Assembly: GCA_025454395.1 (NCBI GenBank)
Contig: JALOOM010000032.1
Location: 1 to 51,959 of the forward strand
DNA: 51,959 nucleotides
Reading direction: 5' to 3'
Source of the DNA: Elainella sp. Prado103
Lineage (GTDB): Bacteria; Cyanobacteriota; Cyanobacteriia; Elainellales; Elainellaceae
This document shows, one piece after another, positions 27,494-37,985 of this stretch. A program made the translations under genes and the position numbers. The first letter of the stretch is position 1; every line of letters starts with the position of its first letter. The notes under the pieces were generated by a model that worked only from the letters and a program-made list of their open reading frames with translations, made no database searches and was not told the DNA's origin.

Positions 27494-28639
27494 TTATCCT
27501 TTATCCTTCGTGGTTCGATCATCTGAGCCTACCTGCTCCTCAATCTGAATGACGGTTTCTTCAGCATACTGCTCAGCACGATGGTTCGATCGCACTTCCC
27601 GACGAGACTGCACTGAAACCTTCATTTTCCGAGATGGAGTTGGTCGGGAGGGAGGACGTTCCAGGTCGATCGATGCCACGACCTGAGCATGATCAGACTG
27701 CCATTTAGGAATATCTTCCGAGCTAAGGGTTTCGTCAATCAAGTGATCATTCAATACTGAGACATACACCACTCGCCCAATTCGATCGGGGTTCTGCGTC
27801 ACGAATTCCTGACTTACCATAATGTGATCCAGACTTTCATAGCGGCCATTGTGAATGTGAGTATAGTAAACATCGCTGAAACTCTGTCTCGCCTGAATAT
27901 CTTTAACGTGATACAGCAAAACATCCCAAATTTTCCGCTTATGTTCTGTTTCTAGTTTCCGATGGGGCGGCTCTCCCGATATCAGTTGAGAGGTAACCGC
28001 CGCGCCACCATCGTTCATATCGCCCAGTACGATCACTGGATGGTCGCGATCCCGCAATACTTCCATCAATAACACCCGCAGGGCGATCGACTCAGCCGCC
28101 CGTAAAATCAGCGATCGGGCTTGTCCTTTGGCTTTTTCGATCGGGTCATGTCGATCCAAATGATCGGGAACGATCGGACGTTTCGACTTCAGATGCACCA
28201 CAAAAACAGTGCATTCGATCCTATCAGTGAGGCGGAGCCTGGCCGACAAAATCGGCCGGGAAAAGTGAGTAAGCGGAATCTCTGCCCCCTGTACTTCGAG
28301 CCGAGCTGCTGCCGGAAAAGCTCGAATAAATCGATGAGACAGGATGGGGAACCGAGAAGCTAGGGCCACTGCTGGGGTATCCTCGATCGGTTTGCCGACA
28401 ACAAGGTGTAAATCCTGGCAAGTTTGGCTCTGCTGCAACGCCTGTTGGAGTGCTTCGGCATGGAACACTTCTTGAAAGCCAATCAGATCGGCCTGCAGTT
28501 GATCCAATTGCCCCGCTACCCAGCTAATTTTTCGAGCGTACTCCTCAGGGGTATAAACCTCCCGTTTGTAAAAAACCTGATTCGGGAGTGCCAAATTGCA
28601 GAGATTAAACGTACCAACTCGAAAAGTTCTGCGACTCAT
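27494..28639 (-). CDS. Endonuclease/exonuclease/phosphatase-fold hydrolase
   Basis: A 381-residue EEP-fold protein. Motifs in order: VGTFNLCNL, IGFQEV (metal-binding Glu), VVHLKSKRP (His), LGDMND (Asp-Asn), SLDHI and SDHAQV (catalytic His). Such proteins cut phosphodiesters; this subfamily is uncharacterised and lacks a signal peptide, so a nucleic acid or nucleotide substrate in the cytoplasm is possible. The last 70 residues are basic and low complexity. It starts 9 bp after the uvrA stop codon on the same strand, so the two are probably cotranscribed, which suggests but does not prove a DNA-related job. Confidence 0.85.
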   Translation of the reverse strand: MSRRTFRVGTFNLCNLALPNQVFYKREVYTPEEYARKISWVAGQLDQLQADLIGFQEVFHAEALQQALQQSQTCQDLHLVVGKPIEDTPAVALASRFPILSHRFIRAFPAAARLEVQGAEIPLTHFSRPILSARLRLTDRIECTVFVVHLKSKRPIVPDHLDRHDPIEKAKGQARSLILRAAESIALRVLLMEVLRDRDHPVIVLGDMNDGGAAVTSQLISGEPPHRKLETEHKRKIWDVLLYHVKDIQARQSFSDVYYTHIHNGRYESLDHIMVSQEFVTQNPDRIGRVVYVSVLNDHLIDETLSSEDIPKWQSDHAQVVASIDLERPPSRPTPSRKMKVSVQSRREVRSNHRAEQYAEETVIQIEEQVGSDDRTTKDKG

Positions 28640-28648
28640 GGCTTGTTT

Positions 28649-31600
28649 TTACGCTCTAATCGGTGGATGTTGAGCCAGCACTTTTTTCAGATAGCGCCCA
28701 GTATACGATCGCTCATTCTGGGCCACTGCCTCCGGTGTCCCTACTGCCACAATCTCACCGCCCCGATCGCCCCCTTCTGGCCCTAAATCAATGATCCAAT
28801 CGGCGCAGCGAATCACATCCAGGTTATGTTCAATCACCAGGATCGAGTTACCCATATCCGCCAGTCGTTGCAGCACATCCAGCAGCTTATGCACATCGTA
28901 AAACGATAATCCAGTGGTCGGTTCATCGATCAGATAGAGGGTTTTGCCAGTCGCTCGTCGCGATAGCTCGGTCGCCAGCTTGAGTCTTTGAGCTTCACCA
29001 CCCGAAAGGGTCGGAGCCGTTTGCCCCAGCCGCACATAGCCCAAGCCTACATCCACCATGGTTTGCAATTTAGCGGAAGCTTTAGGAATATTGACGAAAA
29101 ACTCCAATGCCTCCTCTGCGGTCATATTCAATACATCTGCGATCGACTTCCCTTTATATTTCACCTGCAAAGTCTCGCGATTGTATCTCGCGCCTTTACA
29201 AACTTCGCACTGAACATAAACATCGGGCAGAAAATTCATTTCGATCACATTTACACCCTGACCCCCGCAGGCTTCACAGCGCCCCCCTTTAACATTAAAT
29301 GAAAATTGTCCTGGTTTATATCCTCTAGCTTTCGCTTCAATTGTCTCCGAAAATAGATCACGAATTACATCAAATACACCCGTATACGTAGCCGGATTCG
29401 ATCGAGGTGTACGGCCGATCGGGGATTGATCGATCACGATCACCTTATCTAGAGCGTTCAAACCATCCAGCTTACCCATTTCCTTCGGCATCGGAATTTT
29501 ATGGCCAAAATGGTGCTGAAGGGCCGGATAGAGTAATTCATTCACCAGGGTAGACTTGCCCGATCCAGACACGCCGGTGACACAAACCAGCTTGCCGAGG
29601 GGAATTTCCACATCGACATTTTGCAAATTGTTGCGGTAGGCATCCCGGATGCGCAAACTGCGGCCGTTTCCTTCGCGACGTTCTGCTGGCGTATGGATCA
29701 CCCGCCGCCCCGACAGGTAAGCTCCCGTGAGCGACTCTTTCGCTTTAAGCAGCGTCTCCAAACTACCCTGCGCCACTACATTGCCGCCATGAATTCCGGC
29801 ACCGGGCCCTATATCTACTAAGTAATCGGCCGCTCGGATGGTATCTTCGTCATGCTCAACTACCACCAGGGTGTTGCCCAGATCGCGCAGTTTGGTCAAG
29901 GTATTGAGCAACCGATCGTTGTCGCGCTGATGCAGACCAATACTGGGTTCGTCCAGCACATACAGCACCCCTGTTAAGCCTGCTCCAATTTGGGTCGCGA
30001 GTCGAATTCGCTGTGCTTCTCCACCCGACAAAGTCATGGCCGTTCGATCCAGGGTCAGATAATCTAGCCCCACATCCAGCAAAAATTGTAGCCGTGCCTT
30101 GATTTCCCGCAGCACCAGATCGCCAATTTGGGCTTGCCGAGAGGTCAATTGGAGATCATGCACTCGTTGCAAAGCATCTCGAATTGAAGCGCTAGTCAGC
30201 TCCTTAATCCGATATTGCCCGATCCGCACCGCCAGCGCTTCAGGTTTGAGCCGATCGCCCCCGCAGACTTCACAGGGCTGATCGATCAAGTATTGCTCCA
30301 GCTTTTGCTTGTACAGTTCTGAGGTGGTTTCCTTATATTGACGCTCCAGGATCGGCAACGCTCCCTCATAGCGCCGGTGGTAACCTTTGCCATCACCGTA
30401 GCGGGAGTCAGATTCAATGTAGATTTTCTCCTCTGAACCGTAAAGGATGACCTGCTGTTGATCAGGAGTCAGCTTATTCCAAGGCATCTGGATCTCAAAC
30501 CCAAAAGCCTGCCCGACGCTATAAAGCAGTGAAAAATAATAGGTGTTGTCTTTATCTGACCAGGGGGCGATCGCCGCATAGACCGGCAGTTTGGGGTCAG
30601 GCACCACCAGCTCCGGCGAGAAGGTGCGTAAACTGCCCAGCCCGTGACAGTTAGGGCAGGCTCCGTAGGGCGAGTTGAAGGAAAAGAGGCGAGGCGACAG
30701 CTCCTCCATCACGGCCCCATGCTCTGGGCAGGCGAAGTTTTCGGAAAACACCAAATCGACCGTCGGTGGCTTCTCCTCTGGCTTGCCATACTGCCCAGCC
30801 GGTTCGGCAGCCATGGCGGGCAACACCGCGAGTTGCAGATCAGGATTGAGTGGCACCACCTTGTTATCTTCTGGCAGCACCTCAATGATCGCGACTCCTT
30901 CCGATCGCTTCAAGCAGGTGGAAAGGGAATCCACCAGACGCTCTTCAATCCCCTCTTTTTTAACCAGGCGATCGACGACAATTTCGATATTGTGGAATTG
31001 ATTCTTATCGAGCTCGATCGAGTCAGACAGCTCCCGCACTTCACCATCCACCCGGATTCGCACAAAGCCTTCCGATGCCAGCCCGGAAATCAGCTTTTTG
31101 TGGGTGCCTTTCTTGCCACGCACCACCGGAGCCAGAATCTGAAAGCGGGCCCGATCAGGCAATTTCATGATCTGATCGACCATCTGATCTACGGTCTGCG
31201 GCTCAATGCAGCGATCACAAATCGGACAGTGGGGTTCGCCGGCCCGCCCGTACAGCAACCGCAGATAGTCGTAAATTTCCGTTACTGTGCCCACCGTCGA
31301 GCGAGGGTTGTGGGAGGTGGATTTTTGATCGATCGAAATGGCCGGACTCAACCCTTCGATCGCGTCCACATCGGGCTTATCCACCTGACCGAGAAACTGG
31401 CGGGCGTAGGCACTAAGCGACTCGACATAGCGCCGCTGCCCTTCTGCGAAGATCGTATCAAACGCCAGCGAAGACTTACCAGAACCGGATACGCCGGTAA
31501 ACACGATCAGTCGATCGCGCGGCAACTCCAGGTCAATATTCTTCAGGTTGTGCTGACGAGCGCCCCGAATCCGGATCACGTTTTGGGCGGCTTTGGGTAG

Positions 31601-31768
31601 ACCTTTAGGCAGACTTTTCAAGTCAGCGCTTTTTGATTTCGCGGTTTTCGCCCCAGCAGGCTGACCACCAGACTTCCGTTTGGACTGTTTGCCATTAGAG
31701 CCATCCGCAGCCGTCAACACCGTCGAAGGGGCTGCCAATTCAAGATCGTCATCCGTGCGCTGGGGCAT
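28649..31768 (-). CDS. uvrA: Excinuclease ABC subunit A
   Basis: DNA damage recognition ATPase of nucleotide excision repair. Two ABC cassettes are complete, each with GVSGSGKS and SGGEAQRxxLA signatures. Zinc-binding Cys groups are CPICDRC, CEVCGG and CEACGGQG...[10 protein letters not shown]. The product is 1039 residues against about 940-980 for typical UvrA; the excess is a basic, Ser/Lys/Gly-rich N-terminal extension of about 60 residues before [21 protein letters not shown] use ATG 31768; a TTG at 31795 would add nine residues. I saw no LexA-like box in the 200 bp upstream. Confidence 0.97.
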   Translation of the reverse strand: MPQRTDDDLELAAPSTVLTAADGSNGKQSKRKSGGQPAGAKTAKSKSADLKSLPKGLPKAAQNVIRIRGARQHNLKNIDLELPRDRLIVFTGVSGSGKSSLAFDTIFAEGQRRYVESLSAYARQFLGQVDKPDVDAIEGLSPAISIDQKSTSHNPRSTVGTVTEIYDYLRLLYGRAGEPHCPICDRCIEPQTVDQMVDQIMKLPDRARFQILAPVVRGKKGTHKKLISGLASEGFVRIRVDGEVRELSDSIELDKNQFHNIEIVVDRLVKKEGIEERLVDSLSTCLKRSEGVAIIEVLPEDNKVVPLNPDLQLAVLPAMAAEPAGQYGKPEEKPPTVDLVFSENFACPEHGAVMEELSPRLFSFNSPYGACPNCHGLGSLRTFSPELVVPDPKLPVYAAIAPWSDKDNTYYFSLLYSVGQAFGFEIQMPWNKLTPDQQQVILYGSEEKIYIESDSRYGDGKGYHRRYEGALPILERQYKETTSELYKQKLEQYLIDQPCEVCGGDRLKPEALAVRIGQYRIKELTSASIRDALQRVHDLQLTSRQAQIGDLVLREIKARLQFLLDVGLDYLTLDRTAMTLSGGEAQRIRLATQIGAGLTGVLYVLDEPSIGLHQRDNDRLLNTLTKLRDLGNTLVVVEHDEDTIRAADYLVDIGPGAGIHGGNVVAQGSLETLLKAKESLTGAYLSGRRVIHTPAERREGNGRSLRIRDAYRNNLQNVDVEIPLGKLVCVTGVSGSGKSTLVNELLYPALQHHFGHKIPMPKEMGKLDGLNALDKVIVIDQSPIGRTPRSNPATYTGVFDVIRDLFSETIEAKARGYKPGQFSFNVKGGRCEACGGQGVNVIEMNFLPDVYVQCEVCKGARYNRETLQVKYKGKSIADVLNMTAEEALEFFVNIPKASAKLQTMVDVGLGYVRLGQTAPTLSGGEAQRLKLATELSRRATGKTLYLIDEPTTGLSFYDVHKLLDVLQRLADMGNSILVIEHNLDVIRCADWIIDLGPEGGDRGGEIVAVGTPEAVAQNERSYTGRYLKKVLAQHPPIRA

Positions 31769-31968
31769 AAGCGAAAAGGGGGATAGGCGCGGCAAGAAAC
31801 AGTTCTTAACGATTCTAACGTTACTTCCTGTTACTCTCCAGGTGATGATCCGCCAAAAAGGTGGAATCTCAGTGAACTGTCAGCTTTTTATCCTAGCGCG
31901 ATTTGGCGATTTAGTACATTTGCCCTATCAAATTGTTTCTGAAAGTTGACCAGAAGTTGACCAGCACC

Positions 31969-32931
31969 TTAACAGCAGCCCCCTCCACTGTAGTGCCAGG
32001 TGGATTCGGTAATCACGATCGAGTCAAGCTGCCCTAGCTTGGCAGCCGTTTTATCGCAAACTGCGGCAGGCACCCCACGCTGCAAAATATGCCCCGCTCG
32101 ATCGTCAAAGTAAGGATCGGAGCCGCTGTAAATGGCTGTTTTGCCCGTGAAAATGCAAGCACCATCTTCCGGAATCGGCACTTTGAACGAGACCGTATCC
32201 AGGCTCTCGAGCAGCAAATCTTCCTCCAGCCCATAGGTTGGTCGATCCAGCAAGCGGTAGGGACGGCGAGAGCGAACTTCAATTTGCCCGAAGCCAGCCT
32301 GAATTAACTGCTGCATGTATTCTTCATAGGTCAAGGCTCCAGACAGGCACATGGCTCGCAGCCGCTGATCTTGTTGCAGTGAGGCTGGAATTGGGCGAGT
32401 GGCGATCGGGTCACTCATCAACAGTCTGCCACCGGGTTTCAGCACCCGCACCACCTCTGCTAAAGCTTTGGCTAAGTCGGCGGGTTCAAAAATATTAAAC
32501 AAACAATTCTGAGCAACGACATCGACAGAAGCAGCCTCGATCGGCAACGCAAAAGCATCGCCGTCCCGAATCTCCACAAAGCTGGGGTCAAACCAATCGT
32601 TGAGTTCCGCCGCCGCTTGGAGATTACGGCTAGCAGCCTGACGCATTTCTGCCACCGGATCAACCGCGATCACACCCGCAGGCTTACGCGAGAAATAGGC
32701 AAACTGTAAGGCTTCCAGTCCACCTCCCACGCCCACATAGAGCACGGTTGGCTGAGCAGCGAGTTCGGCAGGATGGATCGTGGTGCCACAACCATAGTTC
32801 ATCTCCTGCATCCGATCGGGTACCGTCAATCCGGGAAAAGTCAGCGGCGTACTCTGAACACAGCACAAGCCAACCTCTGGGGTTTCTGCGACTTCTGCAT
32901 AAAATTGCGCGGTGGTATCAAGGTAGGTCAT
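31969..32931 (-). CDS. arsM: Arsenite methyltransferase, arsenosugar-pathway type
   Basis: Transfers methyl groups from S-adenosylmethionine to arsenite. The 320-residue protein matches the cyanobacterial ArsM type seen in Synechocystis (slr0303-like): MTYLDTTAQFYAEVAETPEVGLCC, LYVGVGGGLEALQFAYF for AdoMet binding, and GGRLLMSDPIATRPIP. The likely arsenic-binding cysteines are in GLCC, AQNCLFNIF and RAMCLSGAL; a GGGCC tail is also conserved. The usual partner, a radical-SAM ArsS enzyme, is not next to it. ATG 32931 gives the conserved N-terminus. Confidence 0.92.
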   Translation of the reverse strand: MTYLDTTAQFYAEVAETPEVGLCCVQSTPLTFPGLTVPDRMQEMNYGCGTTIHPAELAAQPTVLYVGVGGGLEALQFAYFSRKPAGVIAVDPVAEMRQAASRNLQAAAELNDWFDPSFVEIRDGDAFALPIEAASVDVVAQNCLFNIFEPADLAKALAEVVRVLKPGGRLLMSDPIATRPIPASLQQDQRLRAMCLSGALTYEEYMQQLIQAGFGQIEVRSRRPYRLLDRPTYGLEEDLLLESLDTVSFKVPIPEDGACIFTGKTAIYSGSDPYFDDRAGHILQRGVPAAVCDKTAAKLGQLDSIVITESTWHYSGGGCC

Positions 32932-32967
32932 GGTGCATGATCCTCAGTTCTGAACTGGTTGTAAATT

Positions 32968-33007
32968 GGCTCAATTCAACTGACTCAATTCAACGGCTCA
33001 ATTCAAC
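32968..33007. repeat. 13-14 bp near-tandem repeat upstream of arsM
   Basis: GGCTCAATTCAAC, TGACTCAATTCAAC and GGCTCAATTCAAC follow one another directly in the arsM/glpX divergent region. Confidence 0.85.
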
Positions 33008-33204
33008 AACCTCGCGTACTGTAGCAGCCCAGTCTGAGATTTATCTGAATTTTTCTGAAGAGTTCAGGATTACTAGCCTAGTGATCGCGTCAGAGCAATT
33101 CCATCTTGCAGGCTGCTTCCCCAGTGATCCCCACTCCTGATAAACTTTGAGACTAGGCATACTTGCCTAAAGACGCATAAAACAGCAGCGGGAGGGAATT
33201 TCCG

Positions 33205-34245
33205 GTGGAAGCGACACTCGGTTTAGAAATTATTGAAGTGGTTGAGAAGGCTGCGATCGCCTCGGCTCGACTGATGGGGAAAGGCGATAAGAATGAGGCC
33301 GATCGGGTTGCAGTGGAAGCAATGCGCGAACGGATGAACCAAATTCACATGCGGGGTCGCATTGTGATCGGGGAAGGAGAGCGGGATGATGCCCCCATGC
33401 TCTATATCGGCGAAGAAGTGGGGATTTGCACCCTCGAAGATGCGAAGTCTTACTGTAATCCGGACGAGCTAATCGAAATTGATATTGCGGTTGACCCTTG
33501 CGAAGGCACCAACCTCTGTGCCTACGGTCAGCCTGGCTCCATGGCGGTGCTGGCAATTTCGGAAAAAGGAGGGTTGTTTGCCGCCCCCGACTTTTACATG
33601 AATAAGCTGGCAGCTCCTCCGGCAGCCAAGGGCAAGGTGGATATTCGCAAAAGTGCCACCGAAAACCTGAAGATCCTGTCAGAGTGCCTCGATCGGGCGA
33701 TCGATGAACTGGTGGTGGTGGTGATGAAGCGGGATCGCCACAATGAGTTGATCAAAGAAATCCGGGAAGCAGGAGCACGGGTACGGCTAATTTCAGACGG
33801 GGACGTGTCAGCAGCGATTTCCTGCGGCTTCTCTGGAACCAACATCCATGCCTTGATGGGGATCGGTGCAGCTCCAGAAGGTGTGATCTCGGCAGCAGCT
33901 ATGCGCTGTCTGGGGGGGCACTTCCAGGGACAGCTCATTTACGATCCAGCCATTGTCCAAACCGGCTTGATTGGGGAAAGCAAAGAAGCCAACATTGAGC
34001 GTCTAACCTCAATGGGCATCCACGATCCGGATAAAGTCTACGAGGCTGAAGAGTTAGCATCGGGCGAAACCGTGCTGTTTGCTGCTTGTGGCATCACCTC
34101 CGGCACCCTGATGGAAGGAGTACGCTTCTTCCATGGTGGAGCCAGAACCCAGAGTCTGGTCATTTCCAATCAGTCTAAAACGGCTCGCTTCGTAGACACG
34201 ATCCACCTGATGGATTCAACCCCCAAATTCATTCAGTTGCGGTAA
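33205..34245 (+). CDS. glpX: Class II fructose-1,6-/sedoheptulose-1,7-bisphosphatase
   Basis: Dephosphorylates both bisphosphates in the Calvin cycle. The 346-residue product is the cyanobacterial GlpX form: [15 protein letters not shown] and [11 protein letters not shown] bind metal and phosphate, and SDGDVSAAI and [20 protein letters not shown] are typical. The start is GTG 33205 with GGAGGG 8 bases upstream. A terminator follows at 34296. It is divergent from arsM across 272 bp. Confidence 0.97.
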   Translation: MEATLGLEIIEVVEKAAIASARLMGKGDKNEADRVAVEAMRERMNQIHMRGRIVIGEGERDDAPMLYIGEEVGICTLEDAKSYCNPDELIEIDIAVDPCEGTNLCAYGQPGSMAVLAISEKGGLFAAPDFYMNKLAAPPAAKGKVDIRKSATENLKILSECLDRAIDELVVVVMKRDRHNELIKEIREAGARVRLISDGDVSAAISCGFSGTNIHALMGIGAAPEGVISAAAMRCLGGHFQGQLIYDPAIVQTGLIGESKEANIERLTSMGIHDPDKVYEAEELASGETVLFAACGITSGTLMEGVRFFHGGARTQSLVISNQSKTARFVDTIHLMDSTPKFIQLR

Positions 34246-34295
34246 TTTGAGCCTGGAGTGGAGCCAGCGCTCGCTCTGGATTCGAATTGATAGTC

Positions 34296-34322
34296 AGGCG
34301 TTGCCAGCCAGCGCCTTTTTTA
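34296..34322 (+). terminator. Rho-independent terminator of glpX
   Basis: AGGCGTTG pairs with CAGCGCCT (one G-U pair) around CCAGC and is followed directly by six T residues. Confidence 0.88.
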
Positions 34323-34611
34323 TGGCCTTTTATTTTTACAGCGATAGCTTTGTTTTGATGGCTCTAGATTTAAGGTTTAATTTTATTCTGGCATTTCACA
34401 AAAATTTACGCGATCAGCACCTTGAGAGAGTGTTGAGCTTTTCCAGAGAGCCACATAGTCTTGGTAGACTTTTCTTTAAATTGATAGTTGAGTGATGTAT
34501 TCACTCACTGATTAATTCGAAATCGTGCAAACAATTGTAAAAACTTCATTGATTTTTAGCCTCACTAATGGTGGGCATTACTCGCGTTAAACAAAATCTT
34601 TGGGAGGTCGG
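34323..34611. other. Leader of hemA
   Basis: AT-rich, no credible gene. A short open frame across 34247-34495 contains the glpX terminator and has no family features. The promoter of hemA is expected here, but no clear -35/-10 pair stands out. Confidence 0.4.
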
Positions 34612-35904
34612 ATGAATATTGTTGTTGTGGGACTAAGTCATAAAACTGCACCCGTTGAAATTCGGGAAAAACTCAGTATTCCAACGCCACAAATGGAAGC
34701 AGCAATCGCCCACCTCTGTAGCTATCCCCATATTGAGGAAGCAACGATTCTCAGCACTTGCAACCGTCTAGAAGTCTATGTCGTGGTGCGTGAAACCGAT
34801 CAGGGCGTGCGGGAAGTCACTCAGTTTCTTGCGGAGTATGGCAAGCTGTCGATGCAGCAACTCCGGCCCTATTTGTTCATCCTGCTCCACCAAGATGCCG
34901 TTATGCACCTGATGCGCGTATCTGCCGGACTGGACAGCTTGGTGCTGGGCGAAGGGCAAATTCTGTCACAGGTGAAGCATACTCACAAGATCGGGCAGCA
35001 GTATAACGGCATCAAGCGCATTCTGAATCATTTATTCAAGCAGGCGATCACCGCAGGTAAACGAGTTCGCACCGAAACTAGCATCGGCACCGGAGCCGTT
35101 TCGATCAGTTCGGCGGCAGTAGAGTTAGCTCAAATCAAAACGCAGAACCTATCAGGCTGTCAGATCGGGCTGTTAGGAGCCGGGAAAATGGCTCGCTTGG
35201 TGGTGCAACATCTGTTGTCGAAAGGGGCAACCCAAATTTGCATTATCAACCGATCGCTGGAAGGGGCAGAAGAACTGGCGCGCCAATTCAAAGATGTGGA
35301 ACTGCGGCTGCATACGATGCCCGATCTGATGAGCGTGATCAGCCAGTGTGATTTGGTCTTTACCGCCACCGCCGCCACCGAAACCCTGTTGGATCGAGCA
35401 AAACTGGAAGCCTGTCTGGAACCCCATCGATCCCTCCAGCTCTACGATATTGCGGTGCCACGTAACGTCCATGCCAATGTCAACGAGCTGCCCAACGTCC
35501 AGGCATTCAACGTGGATGATTTGAAGGCAGTGGTGGCGCAAAACCAGGAGAGCCGCCGCAAGATGGCCATGGAAGCGGAAGTGATTTTAGAGCAGGAAGT
35601 GGATGCGTTTGAAAGCTGGTGGCGATCCCTGGAAACGGTTTCAACCATCAGCGATCTGCGTGACAAAGTCGAAGCGATCCGCACCCAGGAGTTGGAAAAG
35701 GCCCTGTCTCGTCTGGGTTCAGAGTTTGGCGAAAAGCATCAGGAAGTGATCGAAGCCCTGACCCGCGGGATCGTCAACAAAATTCTCCACGATCCGATGG
35801 TGCAGTTACGGGCCCAGCAGGATATTGAAGCCCGACGGCACGCCATGCAGACTTTACGGGTATTGTTCAACCTGGAAACGGCATCCAATGAGCAGTATAG
35901 CTAG
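34612..35904 (+). CDS. hemA: Glutamyl-tRNA reductase
   Basis: Reduces glutamyl-tRNA(Glu) to glutamate-1-semialdehyde with NADPH, the first committed step to heme, chlorophyll and bilins. The 430-residue product has the catalytic Cys in [11 protein letters not shown] (C50), the substrate block [17 protein letters not shown], the NADPH loop [10 protein letters not shown] and the C-terminal dimerisation helices. ATG 34612 follows GGAGG by a few bases; an upstream TTG would add four residues. Confidence 0.97.
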   Translation: MNIVVVGLSHKTAPVEIREKLSIPTPQMEAAIAHLCSYPHIEEATILSTCNRLEVYVVVRETDQGVREVTQFLAEYGKLSMQQLRPYLFILLHQDAVMHLMRVSAGLDSLVLGEGQILSQVKHTHKIGQQYNGIKRILNHLFKQAITAGKRVRTETSIGTGAVSISSAAVELAQIKTQNLSGCQIGLLGAGKMARLVVQHLLSKGATQICIINRSLEGAEELARQFKDVELRLHTMPDLMSVISQCDLVFTATAATETLLDRAKLEACLEPHRSLQLYDIAVPRNVHANVNELPNVQAFNVDDLKAVVAQNQESRRKMAMEAEVILEQEVDAFESWWRSLETVSTISDLRDKVEAIRTQELEKALSRLGSEFGEKHQEVIEALTRGIVNKILHDPMVQLRAQQDIEARRHAMQTLRVLFNLETASNEQYS

Positions 35905-36134
35905 GCGATCGGAATTTTCTTTAACCACCTGAGAATTTGTCATCTCAATGTCATTGCTCGACCACAAGTTTGACAAATTGGCTTGATATCTTAAATTCAC
36001 AGGTGAATGAATGCTGCGGAGGAGGAGTTCCCCAACGGCAATGTAGGGTTTCCCATCGGAAATGTCTCATTGAAGTCGGAACTGTTCCTCTTTTTCATTG
36101 GGATTGGTAGCCAGCCCAAATAAAAAAAGGGCAT
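35905..36134. other. Gene-free stretch between hemA and futA
   Basis: No coding signal. It contains a GGAGGAGG-like stretch near 36016 without a following frame, and the A-rich strand that becomes the T run of the futA terminator. Confidence 0.4.
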
Positions 36135-36160
36135 AAAAAAGGGCGCATCTGCTACGCCCT
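36135..36160 (-). terminator. Rho-independent terminator for futA
   Basis: Read on the minus strand, AGGGCG and CGCCCT form the stem and are followed by TTTTTT. It lies about 115 bp after the futA stop codon; the 9-bp array at 36182-36235 sits between. Confidence 0.8.
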
Positions 36161-36181
36161 CCATCACTCATTCAGATTTCA

Positions 36182-36235
36182 ATTAGCCTGATTAGCCTGA
36201 TTAGCCTGATTAGCCTGATTAGCCTGATTAGCCTG
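36182..36235. repeat. 9-bp tandem repeat, 6 copies
   Basis: ATTAGCCTG repeated six times without change, between the futA stop codon and its terminator, so it would be part of the 3' untranslated RNA. Confidence 0.95.
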
Positions 36236-36274
36236 AGCCGGGTACTGAGTGGGCTTCAGTTCATTTCAGGGGAT

Positions 36275-37354
36275 CTAGACCCAACCAGCCCGATCCATAA
36301 TTCGGATCGCTTCGGCGCTATTTTCCCCAATCACAGCCGCATTGACCGGATCTCCCTTAAAGCTGCCATAACTGGCCAGAATTGGATCGAGTGCCACCCC
36401 TTCTACAACGGGATACTCATTGTTCCCTTGGGCAAAAATTTCCTGGGATTCGCGACTGGCCAGATGCTCCAGGAATCTTGTAGCCGCCTCTTTGTTGCGG
36501 GAGGTTTTCACCACCCCTGCCCCGCTGATATTGACATGGGTGCCCCGATCGCGCTGATTCGGGAAAAAGATCGTCACTTGTTCTGCAACTGCTCTATCTT
36601 CCGGCTTATCCGATTTCGCCATCCGAATCAAATAGTAAGTGTTAGTGAGGGCCAGGTCGCCTACCCCAGCCGCACAAGCCTGCAATTGAGCGGTATCGTT
36701 GCCTTCCGGTGGCCGCGCAAAGTTAGCCACTAGCCCGCGCACCCAGGCTTCCGTCTCCTGAGGCCCATGGGCTGCCAACATAGAAGCAGTTAGAGAAACG
36801 CTGTAAATATTGGTCGAGGAACGAGTCAAAACTTGACCGCGCCATTTAGGATCAACCAAATCTTCGTAAGTGGAGAGCTGACTCGGATTGACATTCGACT
36901 TGTTGTACATGATCACCCGCGCCCGCTTTGAAAAGCCGTACCAGAGCCCATCTGGATGGCGCAAATTCTCAGGGATTGCTTGATTGAGGACACTGGAGTT
37001 CACCGGTTGAAACAACCCTTCTTGCTGCGCCCGCCAGAGTCGTCCAATATCTACCGTCATCAACACATCGGCGGGACTGTTAGCTCCTTCTCCCTTGATC
37101 CGCTCAATCAGGGGATCGGCTTCTGCTTCAATTAAGTTGACCCGAATGCCGGTTGCGGCTGTAAAGCTGTCATACAGCGCCTGATCGGTATCGTAGTGGC
37201 GCGATGAATAAAGGTTAACCACCTGATCAGACTGGGCCACCCGAATTGCAGGGGCTTGGCGGGCGGCGGCTTTCGATGATCCGAATTGACCCACGGCGAT
37301 CGCTGCTACTGCCGTTCCCGCACCCAAGAAGGTACGCCGAGTCATCTTATCCAT
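36275..37354 (-). CDS. futA: Iron(III) ABC transporter substrate-binding protein (FutA type)
   Basis: Periplasmic or membrane-associated ferric iron binder of the FutABC system. The N-terminus MTRRTFLGAGTAVAAIAVG is a twin-arginine signal. The mature part has the FutA blocks NLYSSRHYDTDQALYDSF, GEGANSPADVLMTVD, NLRHPDGLWYGF and TNTYYLIR, which supply the iron-binding tyrosines, and RGTHVNISGAGV. Length 359 residues is usual. ATG 37354 (MDKMTRR) or 37345 are both possible. The permease and ATPase genes are not adjacent, as in Synechocystis, where fut genes are scattered. Confidence 0.92.
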   Translation of the reverse strand: MDKMTRRTFLGAGTAVAAIAVGQFGSSKAAARQAPAIRVAQSDQVVNLYSSRHYDTDQALYDSFTAATGIRVNLIEAEADPLIERIKGEGANSPADVLMTVDIGRLWRAQQEGLFQPVNSSVLNQAIPENLRHPDGLWYGFSKRARVIMYNKSNVNPSQLSTYEDLVDPKWRGQVLTRSSTNIYSVSLTASMLAAHGPQETEAWVRGLVANFARPPEGNDTAQLQACAAGVGDLALTNTYYLIRMAKSDKPEDRAVAEQVTIFFPNQRDRGTHVNISGAGVVKTSRNKEAATRFLEHLASRESQEIFAQGNNEYPVVEGVALDPILASYGSFKGDPVNAAVIGENSAEAIRIMDRAGWV

Positions 37355-37465
37355 TTTGCTATTTACTCCCAAATTACCGTTCTCAATAGGACTAAACTGG
37401 CTGCCCATGCTGACCGCCCTAAATTTGGAGATTAACCGAATGGCGAGACACAGCCAGTCAAAAAC

Positions 37466-37492
37466 ATTCTCAGATTATCATAGCTATTGCAA
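37466..37492 (-). promoter_or_regulatory. Possible Fur-like site upstream of futA
   Basis: The minus strand reads GCAATAGCTATGATAATCTG with ATGATAATC, a fair match to half of the Fur consensus (GATAAT repeats). It is 110-140 bp before the start codon. The match is partial and the region is AT-rich. Confidence 0.25.
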
Positions 37493-37556
37493 CTCTTTCT
37501 CAATATTTTGGAATAAATATATTAGGAGAGATTTTCAATAGCTAAGAATTTTAAGG

Positions 37557-37612
37557 GCTGAGATTTCAATGCTGAGATTTCAATGCTGAGATTTCAATGC
37601 TGAGATTTCAAG
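37557..37612. repeat. 14-bp tandem repeat, 4 copies
   Basis: GCTGAGATTTCAAT four times, last base of the last copy changed. It lies about 200 bp upstream of futA and 370 bp upstream of fba, between the divergent genes. Confidence 0.95.
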
Positions 37613-37880
37613 CGTCAGGGGAAAGCCTGCAAGTGCGACCAGGCAAGGCGATAGCTTTGCTGAATTCATCAGTCTGAGCTAAAAAAGCGATCGGAAATCC
37701 TAGATTTGTATCAACGAGTATCAATAAAAGCTCCTTGAGCATTTATACTTAAATTAAAGATGTCAATTGACGGATTCTGAAGATGGGTCAAGGCGGCTAC
37801 TTCGAGGACTGGGTTCGAGGCTCGTTCGATCATGACTCGAAGTTCATCACCATTGAGAGATCCCGAACTTTGGAATTGAT

Positions 37881-37914
37881 AAGATACGCTTCACCTCGGT
37901 GAGAAAAGTATCTT
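37881..37914 (+). promoter_or_regulatory. Nested inverted repeat upstream of fba
   Basis: AAGATAC pairs with GTATCTT, and inside it TCACC/GGTGA form a second short stem with a two-base loop. The whole is about 70 bp before the fba start and could be an operator or an RNA hairpin in the leader. Confidence 0.45.
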
Positions 37915-37985
37915 AAGATTATCGTTAGAATCCGTTTGTCTAATCTGAATATTTAGCTGATCACACCAACTTAGGAGGACTTCTT

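Noticed and set aside
30644-31600. 318-residue open frame antisense to uvrA
   Set aside because: Same reason: shadow of a conserved gene, no recognisable motif.
31769-31968. LexA/SOS box upstream of uvrA
   Set aside because: The closest word, AGTACATTTGCCCT on one strand, lacks the second half of the cyanobacterial consensus.
34247-34495. 82-residue ORF between glpX and hemA
   Set aside because: It contains the glpX terminator hairpin and T run and has no conserved features.
36182-36235. CRISPR array
   Set aside because: This and the other arrays are head-to-tail repeats without spacers, units of 9-17 bp, and no cas genes are present.
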